From: Lachnospiraceae bacterium | GTDB lineage: Bacteria; Bacillota; Clostridia; Lachnospirales; Lachnospiraceae | Reading direction: 5' to 3' | DNA: 26,167 nt | Assembly (NCBI GenBank): GCA_900772845.1 | Contig: CAAGSD010000039.1 | Span: 1 to 26,167 of the forward strand | In this document: piece by piece, positions 14,003 through 22,750 of the stretch | Layout: each line of letters starts with the position of its first letter | How positions within the stretch are numbered: position 1 is the stretch's first letter | Notes under the pieces: generated by a model | Database searches by the model: none | What the model saw: the letters and a program-made list of their open reading frames with translations, nothing else | Told to the model about the DNA's origin: nothing | Made by a program: the position numbers and the translations under genes

Positions 14003-14869
14003 CTACGAATAGTACAACTTACGGATATAATAAAAATCAGCGGCCTGCAGTGCCTGTCTGCGCACTCTTTCTGAAGTATTCCTTACATCCAGCAAAAGGC
14101 GAAATGCTTTCATATCCGGAATACGCTTTTCCCGTTCCCTGCAGGTCGCCATAGCGCTGAGTCTGCGCAGCCATGCTTCCTGCCGTCTCCGTCCTGCTTT
14201 ACCGGCTTTCAATACCTTCCGTCTGCCAAAGCATTGTTTTACCTCCCACCTTCTCTGGGCAGTATTTTCCAACATCACTTCCAGCAGCTTCCCCACTGCA
14301 TACACATCACTCTCTTCCCCGGGATTTTCTCCCGCTTGAAACTGTTCCGGGGCACTGTAAAAGTAATTTCCCGCAGCTGAGTGATTCTGTTCTCTGTTCC
14401 ACAGACATCCCAGATCCAGAATTCCCACTTTTCCGTTGGAACGGATCCGGACGTTTTCAGGTTTCAAATCCCGATAGAGAAACGGATGAGGTCTCTCATG
14501 AAGGTATTGCAGCCCTTCCGTAAGTTGTCCGACAATAACGGCTGCCTGCTCCGGTGACAGTCTTTTTCTTCGCCTGAGAAACTCCTGAAGATCCATTCCT
14601 TCCCAGAATTCAATGATCAGATACCCGTATGTCCCTTCCGTCCACTGTTCCCGATAGGCCGGAAACAAGGGATGGCTGATTTCTTTCCAGTTGATGCACT
14701 CCTGCTGCCAGCGTCCGGTAGCTTCCGACACTCTGCACGCCCAAAATTGTCCTGCCCTGTCTCTGATGCGGTAGACCTTGGAAAAACTGCCTTTCCCAAT
14801 CAGTACCGGCTGTCCATAGCCATGCTGTTCCAATATTGCATTCAGATTCTCTATCCTTGCTGCTTCCAT
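14003..14869 (-). CDS. Soluble Hanks-type serine/threonine protein kinase, atypical
   Basis: This is a 288-residue protein with a recognisable eukaryotic-like kinase fold: glycine loop GKGSFSKVY (25-33), catalytic loop YRDLKPEN (132-139, Asp134 and Asn139), DLG (152-154) in place of DFG, and SAPEQ (172-176). The beta-3 lysine that anchors ATP is replaced: the site reads FWACRV, giving Arg46. The HRD histidine is Tyr. There is no membrane helix and no PASTA repeat, so it is not a PrkC/PknB orthologue. The C-terminal 80 residues are basic and rich in Arg. It starts nine bases after a degenerate PP2C-like gene, and the two surely form an operon. Activity could be weak, use another lysine, or be absent. 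Confidence 0.85.
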   Translation of the reverse strand: MEAARIENLNAILEQHGYGQPVLIGKGSFSKVYRIRDRAGQFWACRVSEATGRWQQECINWKEISHPLFPAYREQWTEGTYGYLIIEFWEGMDLQEFLRRRKRLSPEQAAVIVGQLTEGLQYLHERPHPFLYRDLKPENVRIRSNGKVGILDLGCLWNREQNHSAAGNYFYSAPEQFQAGENPGEESDVYAVGKLLEVMLENTAQRRWEVKQCFGRRKVLKAGKAGRRRQEAWLRRLSAMATCREREKRIPDMKAFRLLLDVRNTSERVRRQALQAADFYYIRKLYYS

Positions 14870-14878
14870 TTTTCTCCT

Positions 14879-15484
14879 CTATTCTATTACCGGAAGGATC
14901 CATACCGCACCCATATGTTTTCCTCCCTCATGTTCTGCTTTCTGCCCTAACTCTTCCAACCGTTTCTGCGCCCGCATTTCCCTTTCCGTCAGAGAATCCC
15001 TGCCTATACTTCCCGGTCTCAGACATGCTGCCAGTTCCTCCTCACAGAGATTCAGGAACGCATTATCCGCCAATAAGATCGCTGTTCCCGGTTCCACTTC
15101 TCCCACAATGCATTGATTCTTCCAGACCTTCCAGTCAGTTCTCCCGAATCTGTTGAAAAAGCCGCAAATATTCATTCTTCCACGGCTGAACAATAGAACT
15201 CTGTTTTCTACGCATAGTATCCCCGCACAGTTGCAGGCTTTTGATTGCCCCGCCATAAATTCCGTCCATTTTTCCTGCATCCGCTCTTCTCCGGTCTTCC
15301 AGATGTCTGGTCTAGTCAGTTCTTCCTCCATTTTTTCCTGCAGATCCTTTGTCTGCGCTCCGTTGTCGGAAATACAGGCAAGCACAACGGAAGTCTCTCT
15401 TCTTCGATATTTCCGCTGCTGCATACGTAAAAACAACCCCGGTTCTGTTTCCTTTTGCCAATAACAGGCCGTTACATGCTCCAT
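14879..15484 (-). CDS. Degenerate PP2C-phosphatase-like protein paired with the kinase
   Basis: This is a 201-residue protein not confidently assignable by motif alone. Its order of features follows PP2C/PrpC: a strand plus 'ACISDNGAQ' where PP2C has 'DGMGG', a central 'CAGILCVENRVLLFSRGRMNI' like the 'GDSR-Y' strand pair, 'VEPGTAILLADNAFLN' where PP2C has 'GD-LLLCSDGL', and a final 'EGGKHMGAVWILPV' where PP2C has 'GG-DN-TV'. The metal-binding aspartates are mostly substituted, so catalysis is doubtful. I chose the ATG with GGAGG seven bases upstream rather than the GTG six bases earlier. It is the first gene of a two-gene operon with the atypical kinase. An unrelated fold is possible. Confidence 0.55.
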   Translation of the reverse strand: MEHVTACYWQKETEPGLFLRMQQRKYRRRETSVVLACISDNGAQTKDLQEKMEEELTRPDIWKTGEERMQEKWTEFMAGQSKACNCAGILCVENRVLLFSRGRMNICGFFNRFGRTDWKVWKNQCIVGEVEPGTAILLADNAFLNLCEEELAACLRPGSIGRDSLTEREMRAQKRLEELGQKAEHEGGKHMGAVWILPVIE

Positions 15485-15577
15485 GCGCACTCCTCCCCTC
15501 TTCTCTTCTGTTTACGTTGCTTCTGGGAACTATTGCCGAACGGCTTAAAATAGATAGAATCGTGTCTTCACGAATGT

Positions 15578-15607
15578 AAAAAGAGCATACCATGAGGTAT
15601 GCTCTTT
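15578..15607 (-). terminator. Terminator of the long pyrH-to-rseP operon
   Basis: A perfect stem AAAGAGCATACC/GGTATGCTCTTT of 12 base pairs with a four-base loop is followed on the minus strand by TTTTT. It starts 35 bases after the rseP stop and separates the operon from the phosphatase-kinase pair. Confidence 0.9.
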
Positions 15608-15642
15608 GTCAACCAGTCGAAGACTTTTGTATGTCTGATCTG

Positions 15643-16698
15643 TTATCCGAAAATATTAACCAGATCGTTAAATAGCAGGAACACCATCAGGACCATGAAA
15701 AACATCAGGCCAATAAAGTGTACCATACCCTCCTTTTCCGGGGGAACCGGCTTGTGGGTGATCGCTTCCCAGATCAGGAAAACCAGTCTGCCTCCATCCA
15801 GTGCGGGAATGGGCAAAAGGTTCAGAATTCCCAGATTCACAGTAAGCATCAGCGTAATATTCAGCATATTCACCAATACATTCTGCCAGCCGTAGTCCTT
15901 AGTACTCTCATAAGTTTTTCCCACGACATTCACCGCAATGCCTACCGGGCCTGCCACATCCTGTCTGGATACTTGCCCCTGTACCAGCATTGCGAGACTC
16001 TTCCATGTCATGGTCACACAATACCGCATCTCATACCAGGAATACCGGAAGCAGTCCAACCCTGACAATTCCACAAAATCCGCATTGCTGATACCGATGA
16101 GATAACGGCCTTCGCTCTGATCATACTTCGGCGTCAATGTCGTAGTTCCTTTGACACCGTCTCTTTCATATTCCACTGTCACATCACCGCCACGGTAGGT
16201 CAGCGTAAACAGCTGTATCTCTTCATAGAGATGTATCCTGCTGCCATTCAGGGACAGGATCCGGTCTCCGGCCTCCAGTCCCGCTTCCTGTGCGGCACCG
16301 CCGTCCACGATCTCAGTGGCTACCGGATCACGGATCACGATCAGGTTCACCATAATGAAGGCTATGATAAAGCCCAGAATAAAGTTAAATATCGGTCCTG
16401 CCAACACAGTGGAAATCCTCGCCCACACATTGGCATTCAGGAAAGATCCACTGTGGTCTTCCCCGTCTTCCTTTTCATTCAGACCATCCTCGCCCTCAAA
16501 CATACAGGCTCCGCCAATGGGAAGAAGCTTCAGGGAATATTTGGTATCTCCCTTCTGGAAGGAAAACAAATTCGGACCCATACCTACCGAAAATTCTATC
16601 ACATGAATCCCATCGGCCTTCGCTAGCAGAAAATGTCCGAATTCATGTGAGATCACCACCACCCCAAAGATCAATACAAACAAGATCAAAGTAACCAT
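15643..16698 (-). CDS. rseP: RIP metalloprotease RseP (site-2 protease)
   Basis: This is a 351-residue intramembrane zinc protease. The zinc motif is HEFGH (His18, Glu19, His22) in the first helix, and the third ligand lies in 'LLPIPALDGGRLVF' near the C terminus. A PDZ domain lies between, with 'GGAAQEAGLEAGDRILSLNGSRIHLYEEI' at about 133-162. In Firmicutes it cleaves anti-sigma factors, signal-peptide remnants or FtsL-like substrates. Its start codon directly abuts the dxr stop, so translation is coupled. It is the last gene of the block. In many clostridia ispG and polC follow, but here a terminator follows. Confidence 0.96.
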   Translation of the reverse strand: MVTLILFVLIFGVVVISHEFGHFLLAKADGIHVIEFSVGMGPNLFSFQKGDTKYSLKLLPIGGACMFEGEDGLNEKEDGEDHSGSFLNANVWARISTVLAGPIFNFILGFIIAFIMVNLIVIRDPVATEIVDGGAAQEAGLEAGDRILSLNGSRIHLYEEIQLFTLTYRGGDVTVEYERDGVKGTTTLTPKYDQSEGRYLIGISNADFVELSGLDCFRYSWYEMRYCVTMTWKSLAMLVQGQVSRQDVAGPVGIAVNVVGKTYESTKDYGWQNVLVNMLNITLMLTVNLGILNLLPIPALDGGRLVFLIWEAITHKPVPPEKEGMVHFIGLMFFMVLMVFLLFNDLVNIFG

Positions 16699-17853
16699 TT
16701 ATTGCCTCTCAGAATACACTTTTTCAATAAATTCATAGACCGATGCCTCCGTCTCCAGGATCTCCTCCACATTCGGATTCTCGATCACCTTGTGCTGCTC
16801 CATGGCCTCACGGATCAGCTCAGGAATCTGAAGATAAGCGATCTTGCGGTCTAAGAACAATCCCACAGCTTTCTCGTTGGCTGCATTGTACACCGTAGGC
16901 ATACTGCCGCCGATGCGCTGTGCATCATAAGCCAGTTTCAAGCCAAAGAATGTCTCCATATCCGGCTTTTCGAATGTGATCTGTGCCAGTTCATAGAAGT
17001 CCAGACGTTTCCCCGGCATCGGCCGCCGATCCGGATAGAACAGGGCATACTGGATCGGCAGCTTCATGTCCGGCGTTCCCAGCTGCGCAATGACTGCGCC
17101 ATCCACATACTGTACTGCGGAGTGGATAATACTCTGGGGATGTACGATGACCTGGATCTGATCCAGATCCACACCAAACAGCCACTTTACTTCCATGACT
17201 TCCAATCCCTTATTTACCAATGTGGAAGAATCAATAGTGATCTTCCGGCCCATGGACCAGTTGGGATGCTTTAGGGCATCTTCCACCTGAATATTTTTTA
17301 ACTGCTCTCTCGTCCTGCCACGGAACGGGCCACCGGATGCCGTAAGCAGGATCTTCTCAATCCTTCCGGCCGGTTCTCCGTTCAATGACTGGAAGATCGC
17401 ACTGTGCTCACTGTCTACCGGCAGGATCTTCACACCCATCTTCGCCGCTAACGGCATAATGATGTGGCCTGCCGTTACCAGCGTCTCCTTGTTGGCCAGG
17501 GCAATATCTTTTCCTGCTTCAATGGCAGCGATCGTCGGTCTGATACCAATCATTCCCACAATTGCCGTCACTAATACCTGTGCCTCGGGCATTGCTGCGA
17601 TCTCCAACAGACCATCCATGCCACTTACGACTTTCACAGGTAAATCTGCCACACGGCTCCGCAGATCTGCTGCCGCTTCCTCACTCCACATGCCTGCGAT
17701 CAGAGGATGGAATTCTCTGATCTGCTGCTCCATCTGTTCTACGCTTTTTCCGGCAGCCAGTGCTGCCACCTGCAATTCCGGATTATTGCGAACGACTTCC
17801 AGAGTCTGGGTTCCGATGGAGCCGGTAGACCCCAGAATTGCTATTTTTTTCAT
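16699..17853 (-). CDS. dxr: 1-deoxy-D-xylulose-5-phosphate reductoisomerase
   Basis: This 384-residue enzyme converts DXP to 2-C-methylerythritol 4-phosphate with NADPH, the committed step of the MEP isoprenoid pathway. The dinucleotide-binding loop is 'ILGSTGSIGTQTLEV' at 5-19. Metal and substrate motifs are 'LPVDSEHSAIFQ', 'TASGGPFRG' and 'LKHPNWSMGRKITIDSSTLVNKGLE'. Length is normal. It lies between cdsA (31 bases away) and rseP (no gap). Its product route supplies the isoprenoid units used by UppS two genes upstream. Confidence 0.97.
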   Translation of the reverse strand: MKKIAILGSTGSIGTQTLEVVRNNPELQVAALAAGKSVEQMEQQIREFHPLIAGMWSEEAAADLRSRVADLPVKVVSGMDGLLEIAAMPEAQVLVTAIVGMIGIRPTIAAIEAGKDIALANKETLVTAGHIIMPLAAKMGVKILPVDSEHSAIFQSLNGEPAGRIEKILLTASGGPFRGRTREQLKNIQVEDALKHPNWSMGRKITIDSSTLVNKGLEVMEVKWLFGVDLDQIQVIVHPQSIIHSAVQYVDGAVIAQLGTPDMKLPIQYALFYPDRRPMPGKRLDFYELAQITFEKPDMETFFGLKLAYDAQRIGGSMPTVYNAANEKAVGLFLDRKIAYLQIPELIREAMEQHKVIENPNVEEILETEASVYEFIEKVYSERQ

Positions 17854-17884
17854 AGTGCTATGCTCCTTGTATCTTACCTTTGGA

Positions 17885-18712
17885 CTAACGCAGTCCGATC
17901 ATCAGAATGGCAAGAAAATACGTCATCGGTGCTGTCACCGTCATACTGTCAAAGCGATCCATGATCCCACCATGTCCGGGGATCAGTCTGCCGTAATCCT
18001 TGATGTTATGGTTCCTCTTGATGGCAGATGCCGCCAGATCTCCCACCATGCTCATTACCGCACCTGCTGCGCAGATAAAGGCAATGATCCATGTGATCGT
18101 ACGATCCGGGAATGCAGCTTCCACGAAGAAATGCGCATACAAGCCACCGATCAGGGCCGCTCCCACAACACCACCGATGCATCCCTCCAGGGACTTATGG
18201 GGACTCAGCTCCGGGAAAATATGCTTCTTACCGATCAGCTTGCCTACCACGTAAGCACAGGTATCACATCCCCAGGAGCTGATCAGGATCAGCCATACCA
18301 GATAGATTCCGGTCTCACACTCACGTGTCAGATAGACAAAGGACAACAGTACCGGTGCATACAGGAAAGAAAATACTGCTGCCATCACCTGACTTGCCTG
18401 ATATTTCGGAAAGGCAGCCACATAGCAGAACATTTCCGCCATGAACAGTGCCACAATACACATCAGCAGTAATGTATGGTCTCTGGTGAAAAACAGCGTT
18501 GCATAATATGCCGTTACTCCCACGAAACCGATCCATTCCAGTGCGTTACATTTTTTCTCATCCGTTGCACATTTTAATGCCTTGGTAAGCTCTCTGTATG
18601 CAATCAGAGAAATAAGCCACAACGGCACTGCCAGAAATACATTGCCGAAGCTGAACGTAGCCAGTGCAATGGCAAGCAATACAATGCCACTGAGCAAACG
18701 GGTCCAAAACAT
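17885..18712 (-). CDS. cdsA: Phosphatidate cytidylyltransferase (CDP-diglyceride synthase)
   Basis: This 275-residue membrane enzyme makes CDP-diacylglycerol from phosphatidic acid and CTP, the branch point of phospholipid synthesis. About eight hydrophobic segments are present. The family signature near the C terminus reads 'RNHNIKDYGRLIPGHGGIMDRFDS', and the upstream 'SWGCDTCAYVVGKLIGKKH...SPHKSLEG' block is intact. It starts three bases after uppS. Confidence 0.97.
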   Translation of the reverse strand: MFWTRLLSGIVLLAIALATFSFGNVFLAVPLWLISLIAYRELTKALKCATDEKKCNALEWIGFVGVTAYYATLFFTRDHTLLLMCIVALFMAEMFCYVAAFPKYQASQVMAAVFSFLYAPVLLSFVYLTRECETGIYLVWLILISSWGCDTCAYVVGKLIGKKHIFPELSPHKSLEGCIGGVVGAALIGGLYAHFFVEAAFPDRTITWIIAFICAAGAVMSMVGDLAASAIKRNHNIKDYGRLIPGHGGIMDRFDSMTVTAPMTYFLAILMIGLR

Positions 18713-18715
18713 AAG

Positions 18716-19435
18716 CTATTCCTCCTTCAGGCCGCCATATCTTCTGTCTCTATGATTATATGCTTCCACAGCCTTGCTCAATTCTTCTTTTGTAAAATCC
18801 GGCCAGGGAACCGGGGTAAAATAAAATTCCGTATATGCCAGCTGCCACAACAGGAAATTGGAAATTCTCTGTTCGTTACAGGTTCGGATCAGCAGATCCG
18901 GATCCGGAATCCCGGCGGTATCCAGATAACCTTCCAGTGTATCCGCCGTAATTTCCACAGGATCCAGTTCCCCGTTCTGCACTTTTGCGGACAGTTTTTT
19001 CACCGCACGGACGATCTCATCCCTGCCACCGTAATTGATAGCGATCTGGAAATGCAAGCCATCGTTGTTCTTCGTGGCCTCTTCCAGTTCTGCAATGCGG
19101 TTCCGGATATCTTCATCCAGTCTGGTCTTGTCCCCCAGGACTCTGACACACATGCGGTTTTTCTCAGCCGTCTTCAGACAGGTCTTCATATAGTTGCGGA
19201 GCAGCTTCATCAATGCATCCACTTCATCCTGCGGCCGGTTCCAGTTCTCTGTGGAAAAAGCATATACCGTAAGATACTGGATTCCCATACGGTACGCCTC
19301 CTCACAGATCACTTCCACAGTCTTGGCTCCCTGCACGTGACCGTAGTTGCGGGGCATTCCTTTTGCCTTGGCCCACCGGCCGTTACCGTCCAGAATAATC
19401 GCTACATGGTTCGGAATTTTCAAATTTTCTTCCAT
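18716..19435 (-). CDS. uppS: Undecaprenyl diphosphate synthase (isoprenyl transferase)
   Basis: This is a 239-residue cis-prenyltransferase that builds the C55 lipid carrier for peptidoglycan and other wall polymers. The catalytic motif 'HVAIILDGNGRWAK' contains Asp16. 'GHVQGAKTV', 'YAFSTENWNRP', 'INYGGRDEIVRA' and 'PDLLIRTCNEQRISNFLLWQLAYTEFYF' are all present. It starts 14 bases after frr. Confidence 0.98.
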   Translation of the reverse strand: MEENLKIPNHVAIILDGNGRWAKAKGMPRNYGHVQGAKTVEVICEEAYRMGIQYLTVYAFSTENWNRPQDEVDALMKLLRNYMKTCLKTAEKNRMCVRVLGDKTRLDEDIRNRIAELEEATKNNDGLHFQIAINYGGRDEIVRAVKKLSAKVQNGELDPVEITADTLEGYLDTAGIPDPDLLIRTCNEQRISNFLLWQLAYTEFYFTPVPWPDFTKEELSKAVEAYNHRDRRYGGLKEE

Positions 19436-19449
19436 AATTTCAAACCTTC

Positions 19450-20001
19450 TTAAACCGTCATGATTTCCTTGGACTTGCTGTCGATCAGGGCATCAATATC
19501 CTTTACGTACTTGTCGGTAAGCTTCTGCAGATCATCTTCCAGACCCTTGATCTCGTCCTCGGATACTTCTGTCTTTGCCAGCTTCTTGAACGCATCGTTG
19601 CCGTCTCTTCTGATATTACGGATAGCAACCTTGCCTTCCTCACCCTTCTTCTTTACTTCTTTTACCAGATCTTTTCTGCGTTCCTCAGTAAGTTCCGGGA
19701 ATACCAGACGGATCACACTGCCATCATTGGAAGGATTGATACCGATATCGGAAGTCATGATCGCTTTCTCGATCTCTTTGATCAGGGTTTTCTCCCAGGG
19801 AGCGATCTGGATGATACGTGCTTCGGGAACAGTCACGTTGCCTACCTGCTGAATAGGGGTAGGTGTTCCATAATAATCTACTCTCAGCTTATCCAGAACG
19901 TGAGGGTTCGCACGTCCTGCACGGATAGCAGCATAATCTGCCTCCAGAAACTCATAAGCCTTCTGCATCTTGTCACTATATACCTGTACTCTTGCGTCCA
20001 T
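19450..20001 (-). CDS. frr: Ribosome recycling factor
   Basis: This 183-residue factor splits post-termination ribosomes together with EF-G. The sequence shows 'AIRAGRANPHVLDKLRVDYYG' and 'TPIQQVGNVTVPEARIIQIAPWEK' in the N-terminal half. The lysine-rich helix 'ERRKDLVKEVKKKGEEGKVAIRNIRRD' comes later. Length and motifs are normal. GAGAGG precedes the ATG. The 61-base gap to pyrH has no terminator. Confidence 0.98.
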   Translation of the reverse strand: MDARVQVYSDKMQKAYEFLEADYAAIRAGRANPHVLDKLRVDYYGTPTPIQQVGNVTVPEARIIQIAPWEKTLIKEIEKAIMTSDIGINPSNDGSVIRLVFPELTEERRKDLVKEVKKKGEEGKVAIRNIRRDGNDAFKKLAKTEVSEDEIKGLEDDLQKLTDKYVKDIDALIDSKSKEIMTV

Positions 20002-20062
20002 TGTTTTCCTCTCTTCTGCGCTCTGCGCCTTTCCCTTTATTATTTGTAACTATTTCCAAAAA

Positions 20063-20758
20063 TTACACGGTTACTTTGGTTCCGTTGAACTTGCCTTTCA
20101 TGGTGTTCACAATACTATTCTCTTCATTCAGGCCAAATACCCACATAGACATCTTGTTGTCTCTGGCCAGAATGGAAGCGGTCATATCCACTACCTGAAG
20201 ATTCTTTGCGATAACTTCATCAATGGATACTTCATCATATTTCTTCGCTGTAGGATCCTTGGCGGGATCTGCATTGTAGACACCGTCAATGGCTTTCGCC
20301 AGCAGAATAACATCTGCCTCTACCTCAATGGCACGAAGAACAACACCGGTATCGGTGGAGAAATAAGGATGTCCCGTACCACCTGCGAAAAATACTACCA
20401 TGCCCTTTGCAAAATATTTATTGGCTCTGTCCTTGGAGAACAGCTTGGTAAAGGAGCCGCACTCAAAAGGAGTCAGAATATTGGTCATCATGCCTACGGA
20501 ACGAAAGATTTCGGAGACATAGATGCAGTTCATGATCGTAGCCAGCATTCCGATCTGGTCTGCCTTGGTACGGTCAATGTTCTCACTGGAACGGCCTCTC
20601 CAGAAATTGCCGCCACCGATAACGATACCTACCTGAATACCGTCATCTACCAGTTCTTTTACCTGTAATGCTACCTTTCTGACAGTTTCCTCGTCAAAAC
20701 CGGTCTTTTTCTCTCCTGCCAGTGCTTCTCCACTGAGCTTCAGTAATATTCTCTTCAT
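20063..20758 (-). CDS. pyrH: UMP kinase (uridylate kinase)
   Basis: This is a 231-residue amino-acid-kinase-fold enzyme that phosphorylates UMP to UDP. The start 'MKRILLKLSGEALAG', the 'VIGGGNFWRGR' loop and 'FAGGTGHPYFSTDT' are diagnostic. The reading frame is open 37 codons further upstream into the bactofilin gene. I chose the ATG at 20758 because AAGGAG lies nine bases before it and the product begins as in other PyrH. It begins 13 bases after the bactofilin stop. The usual neighbour tsf is replaced by bactofilin. Confidence 0.98.
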   Translation of the reverse strand: MKRILLKLSGEALAGEKKTGFDEETVRKVALQVKELVDDGIQVGIVIGGGNFWRGRSSENIDRTKADQIGMLATIMNCIYVSEIFRSVGMMTNILTPFECGSFTKLFSKDRANKYFAKGMVVFFAGGTGHPYFSTDTGVVLRAIEVEADVILLAKAIDGVYNADPAKDPTAKKYDEVSIDEVIAKNLQVVDMTASILARDNKMSMWVFGLNEENSIVNTMKGKFNGTKVTV

Positions 20759-20771
20759 GGTCGTATGCTCC

Positions 20772-21665
20772 TTATTTTGCTTTCTTTTTCTCGGGCTTGT
20801 AATCATCGAAGAAGGAAGTCGGGCTGACATCCGCATAGCACTGAGAGCACATACCCTCGATAACTGCACCGTTGTTGATCTGTACGGACTTGGACTTGAT
20901 ATTACCCATTACGATAGCGGAAGAATCCAGGACTACCGGTCCATGTACATCAATATCACCCTTTACTGCACCTGCGATGGCCGCACTGACAGCTGTGATA
21001 TTACCAATAACCACAGAGCTTGCACCGATTTTTACAGAACCTTCACTGATGATCTCGCCGTTGATCTTGGCACCCTCGGCAAAGATTTCTGCTGCTTTAG
21101 AATTACCATTGATATATCCTGTAATATTCAGTTTACCCAAAATATCAATATTTCCGTTAACTGTACCTACCAGATCCATAGATCCTTCCGAACTGATATC
21201 TCCGGTGATCACCATGCCGGCGGTGACAACTGCTGTTTCATCTGATACCATTTTTGCGTCCATTCTCTTCTCTGCTCCTTTGTTCTTCTCTGTATTCTCC
21301 TGCTCCAGAACATTGCCTACGGTCATATCGTTCTGAAGTACACTGTCCAGGTCAAGTTCCGGTACTGCCTCCTCCGTAACTTCCTCTGCTGCCTTAGTCC
21401 CTTCCTCTGCTGGTGCTGCTTCCGGCTCCTCCTCTGGAATCTCAACAGTATCCAGATTTTTCAGCATTTCTTCCAATGCAGCATTGTCACCCGAGGTCTC
21501 GCTGACAGACTGTACCGGCTGCTCTTTTACTTCCACCGTCTCCTGTGCATTTACCTGGGGCTGTGCCTTAACCTCTGTGGCATCCGCCTTGTTCAGATCT
21601 TCCTCCGGCATCAGTTCATTTACTGCCTGAGATAAATCTTCCTTTAAATCTGAGAAAAATCCCAT
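20772..21665 (-). CDS. Bactofilin-family polymer-forming cytoskeletal protein
   Basis: This is a 297-residue protein with a right-handed beta-helix bactofilin core at about 145-275. The core is built from repeated short strands such as 'VITGDISSEGSMDLVGTVNGNIDILG' and 'INGEIISEGSVKIGASSVVIGNI'. Bactofilins polymerise without nucleotides into membrane-associated filaments that recruit wall enzymes. The first 140 residues are acidic, low complexity and probably disordered, except for an amphipathic start (GFFSDLKEDLSQAVNELM) that could touch the membrane. This N-terminal arm is much longer than in minimal bactofilins of about 120-150 residues. CGGAGG precedes the ATG. It lies between a membrane-anchored polysaccharide deacetylase and pyrH. 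Confidence 0.92.
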   Translation of the reverse strand: MGFFSDLKEDLSQAVNELMPEEDLNKADATEVKAQPQVNAQETVEVKEQPVQSVSETSGDNAALEEMLKNLDTVEIPEEEPEAAPAEEGTKAAEEVTEEAVPELDLDSVLQNDMTVGNVLEQENTEKNKGAEKRMDAKMVSDETAVVTAGMVITGDISSEGSMDLVGTVNGNIDILGKLNITGYINGNSKAAEIFAEGAKINGEIISEGSVKIGASSVVIGNITAVSAAIAGAVKGDIDVHGPVVLDSSAIVMGNIKSKSVQINNGAVIEGMCSQCYADVSPTSFFDDYKPEKKKAK

Positions 21666-21715
21666 GAATATGTACCTCCGTTTATTTCTTGTTATATAAT
21701 ATGTGCTTTTATATC

Positions 21716-22684
21716 TTATTCTATATGATGAACCGGCCTGGTATTCTCCGTAATCGGCAGAATCACCGTATCCGGTCTGGCCAGAATATTCTCGATAATC
21801 TCCGGTAATGCTTCTACCGTAGTCGGCTTTTCCGCAGAATCATGAAGCAGTACAATGGATCTGTCTCTCGTGTCAAGATCCTTCGTACAATTCTCCAGCA
21901 ACGTATCCGCAGAAAGTTTCATGTTTCCTCCGTCTCCGGAAGACACATTCCAGTCGTAATATTCTACCCCCTGGCTTTCCAGATAATTGATAAACTCATG
22001 CATGTCTATCTCACTGATCGTATTGGAGCTTCCGCCCGGGAAACGGTAATATACACTTTCCACGCCGGTGGCCTGATAGATATAGTCCCTGATCTGCTCA
22101 AAATCCGCTGTAAAACTATCCATCGATTCGTATAATTCCTTGTATTTGTGACTATACGAATGCATTCCCAGAGTATGTCCATCCTCCACGATTCTCTGCA
22201 ATGCCTGCTGTGCGTCATTGCCTTCCTTGCCAACCACAAAAAAGGTGGCTTTCACATGGTATTCCTCTAAAATATCCAGTATCTCATTAGTGTAAATACT
22301 GGGTCCATCGTCAAATGTCAGATATACCTTGTGAATTTCTTCCTGACCGGTACCCTGTTCTGATGTATCCTGAACACTTGTATCAGCCACATCACTTACT
22401 GCGCTTTCTTCCTGAGTATCAGTTGGCTGCTGTACGGCATTTTCGCCTGCAGACAAGTGTTGCAGCATTGTCTGCAATTCCTGATTTTCTGCGTCCAGTT
22501 CTTCCAGTCTCTGTTCCAGATTCTCCAAAACATCATCTATCGTATGCAGCCTGCAAAGCAGATATACACAGCACAAGATTGGGAGCACCAACCCTGCCAC
22601 CACAACACCTACGATCATCTTCTTCAACCGCTGCACTCTTTTTCGCCGATTTTCCGGCGATGTCTGTTGAAGTTCTTTTGCCAT
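21716..22684 (-). CDS. Membrane-anchored polysaccharide deacetylase (NodB domain)
   Basis: This is a 322-residue type II membrane protein. A short basic cytoplasmic tail is followed by one helix (about 23-44), a coiled-coil segment (about 46-77), a Ser/Thr/Gln-rich linker and a NodB deacetylase domain (about 117-315). Catalytic and metal residues are visible: Asp125-Asp126 in 'TFDDGPS', His175 and His179 in 'HSYSHK', 'RFPGG' at 214-218, and His281 in 'IVLLHDS'. It should deacetylate peptidoglycan or a related glycan outside the cell. A longer frame exists, but its extra 36 codons overlap the promoter -10, so the ATG at 22684 is preferred despite a weak ribosome binding site. It probably heads the block with bactofilin, 50 bases away. 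Confidence 0.92.
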   Translation of the reverse strand: MAKELQQTSPENRRKRVQRLKKMIVGVVVAGLVLPILCCVYLLCRLHTIDDVLENLEQRLEELDAENQELQTMLQHLSAGENAVQQPTDTQEESAVSDVADTSVQDTSEQGTGQEEIHKVYLTFDDGPSIYTNEILDILEEYHVKATFFVVGKEGNDAQQALQRIVEDGHTLGMHSYSHKYKELYESMDSFTADFEQIRDYIYQATGVESVYYRFPGGSSNTISEIDMHEFINYLESQGVEYYDWNVSSGDGGNMKLSADTLLENCTKDLDTRDRSIVLLHDSAEKPTTVEALPEIIENILARPDTVILPITENTRPVHHIE

Positions 22685-22750
22685 GAATCTTTTTACGTCT
22701 CTCTTCTTATTTCGAAAATCCTGTCTTTCGTCAGACAAGACTTCTGTAAC

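Noticed and set aside
17459..18472. Plus-strand open frame of 337 codons opposite dxr and cdsA
   Set aside because: It lies fully antisense to two well-supported genes, has a Cys/His/Arg-rich composition typical of reverse-frame reading, and shows no family motif.
18752..19453. Plus-strand frame of 233 codons opposite uppS
   Set aside because: It mirrors uppS almost end to end and has no recognisable domain.
19970..20668. Plus-strand frame of 232 codons opposite pyrH
   Set aside because: It is a shadow of pyrH coding constraint, with no plausible product.
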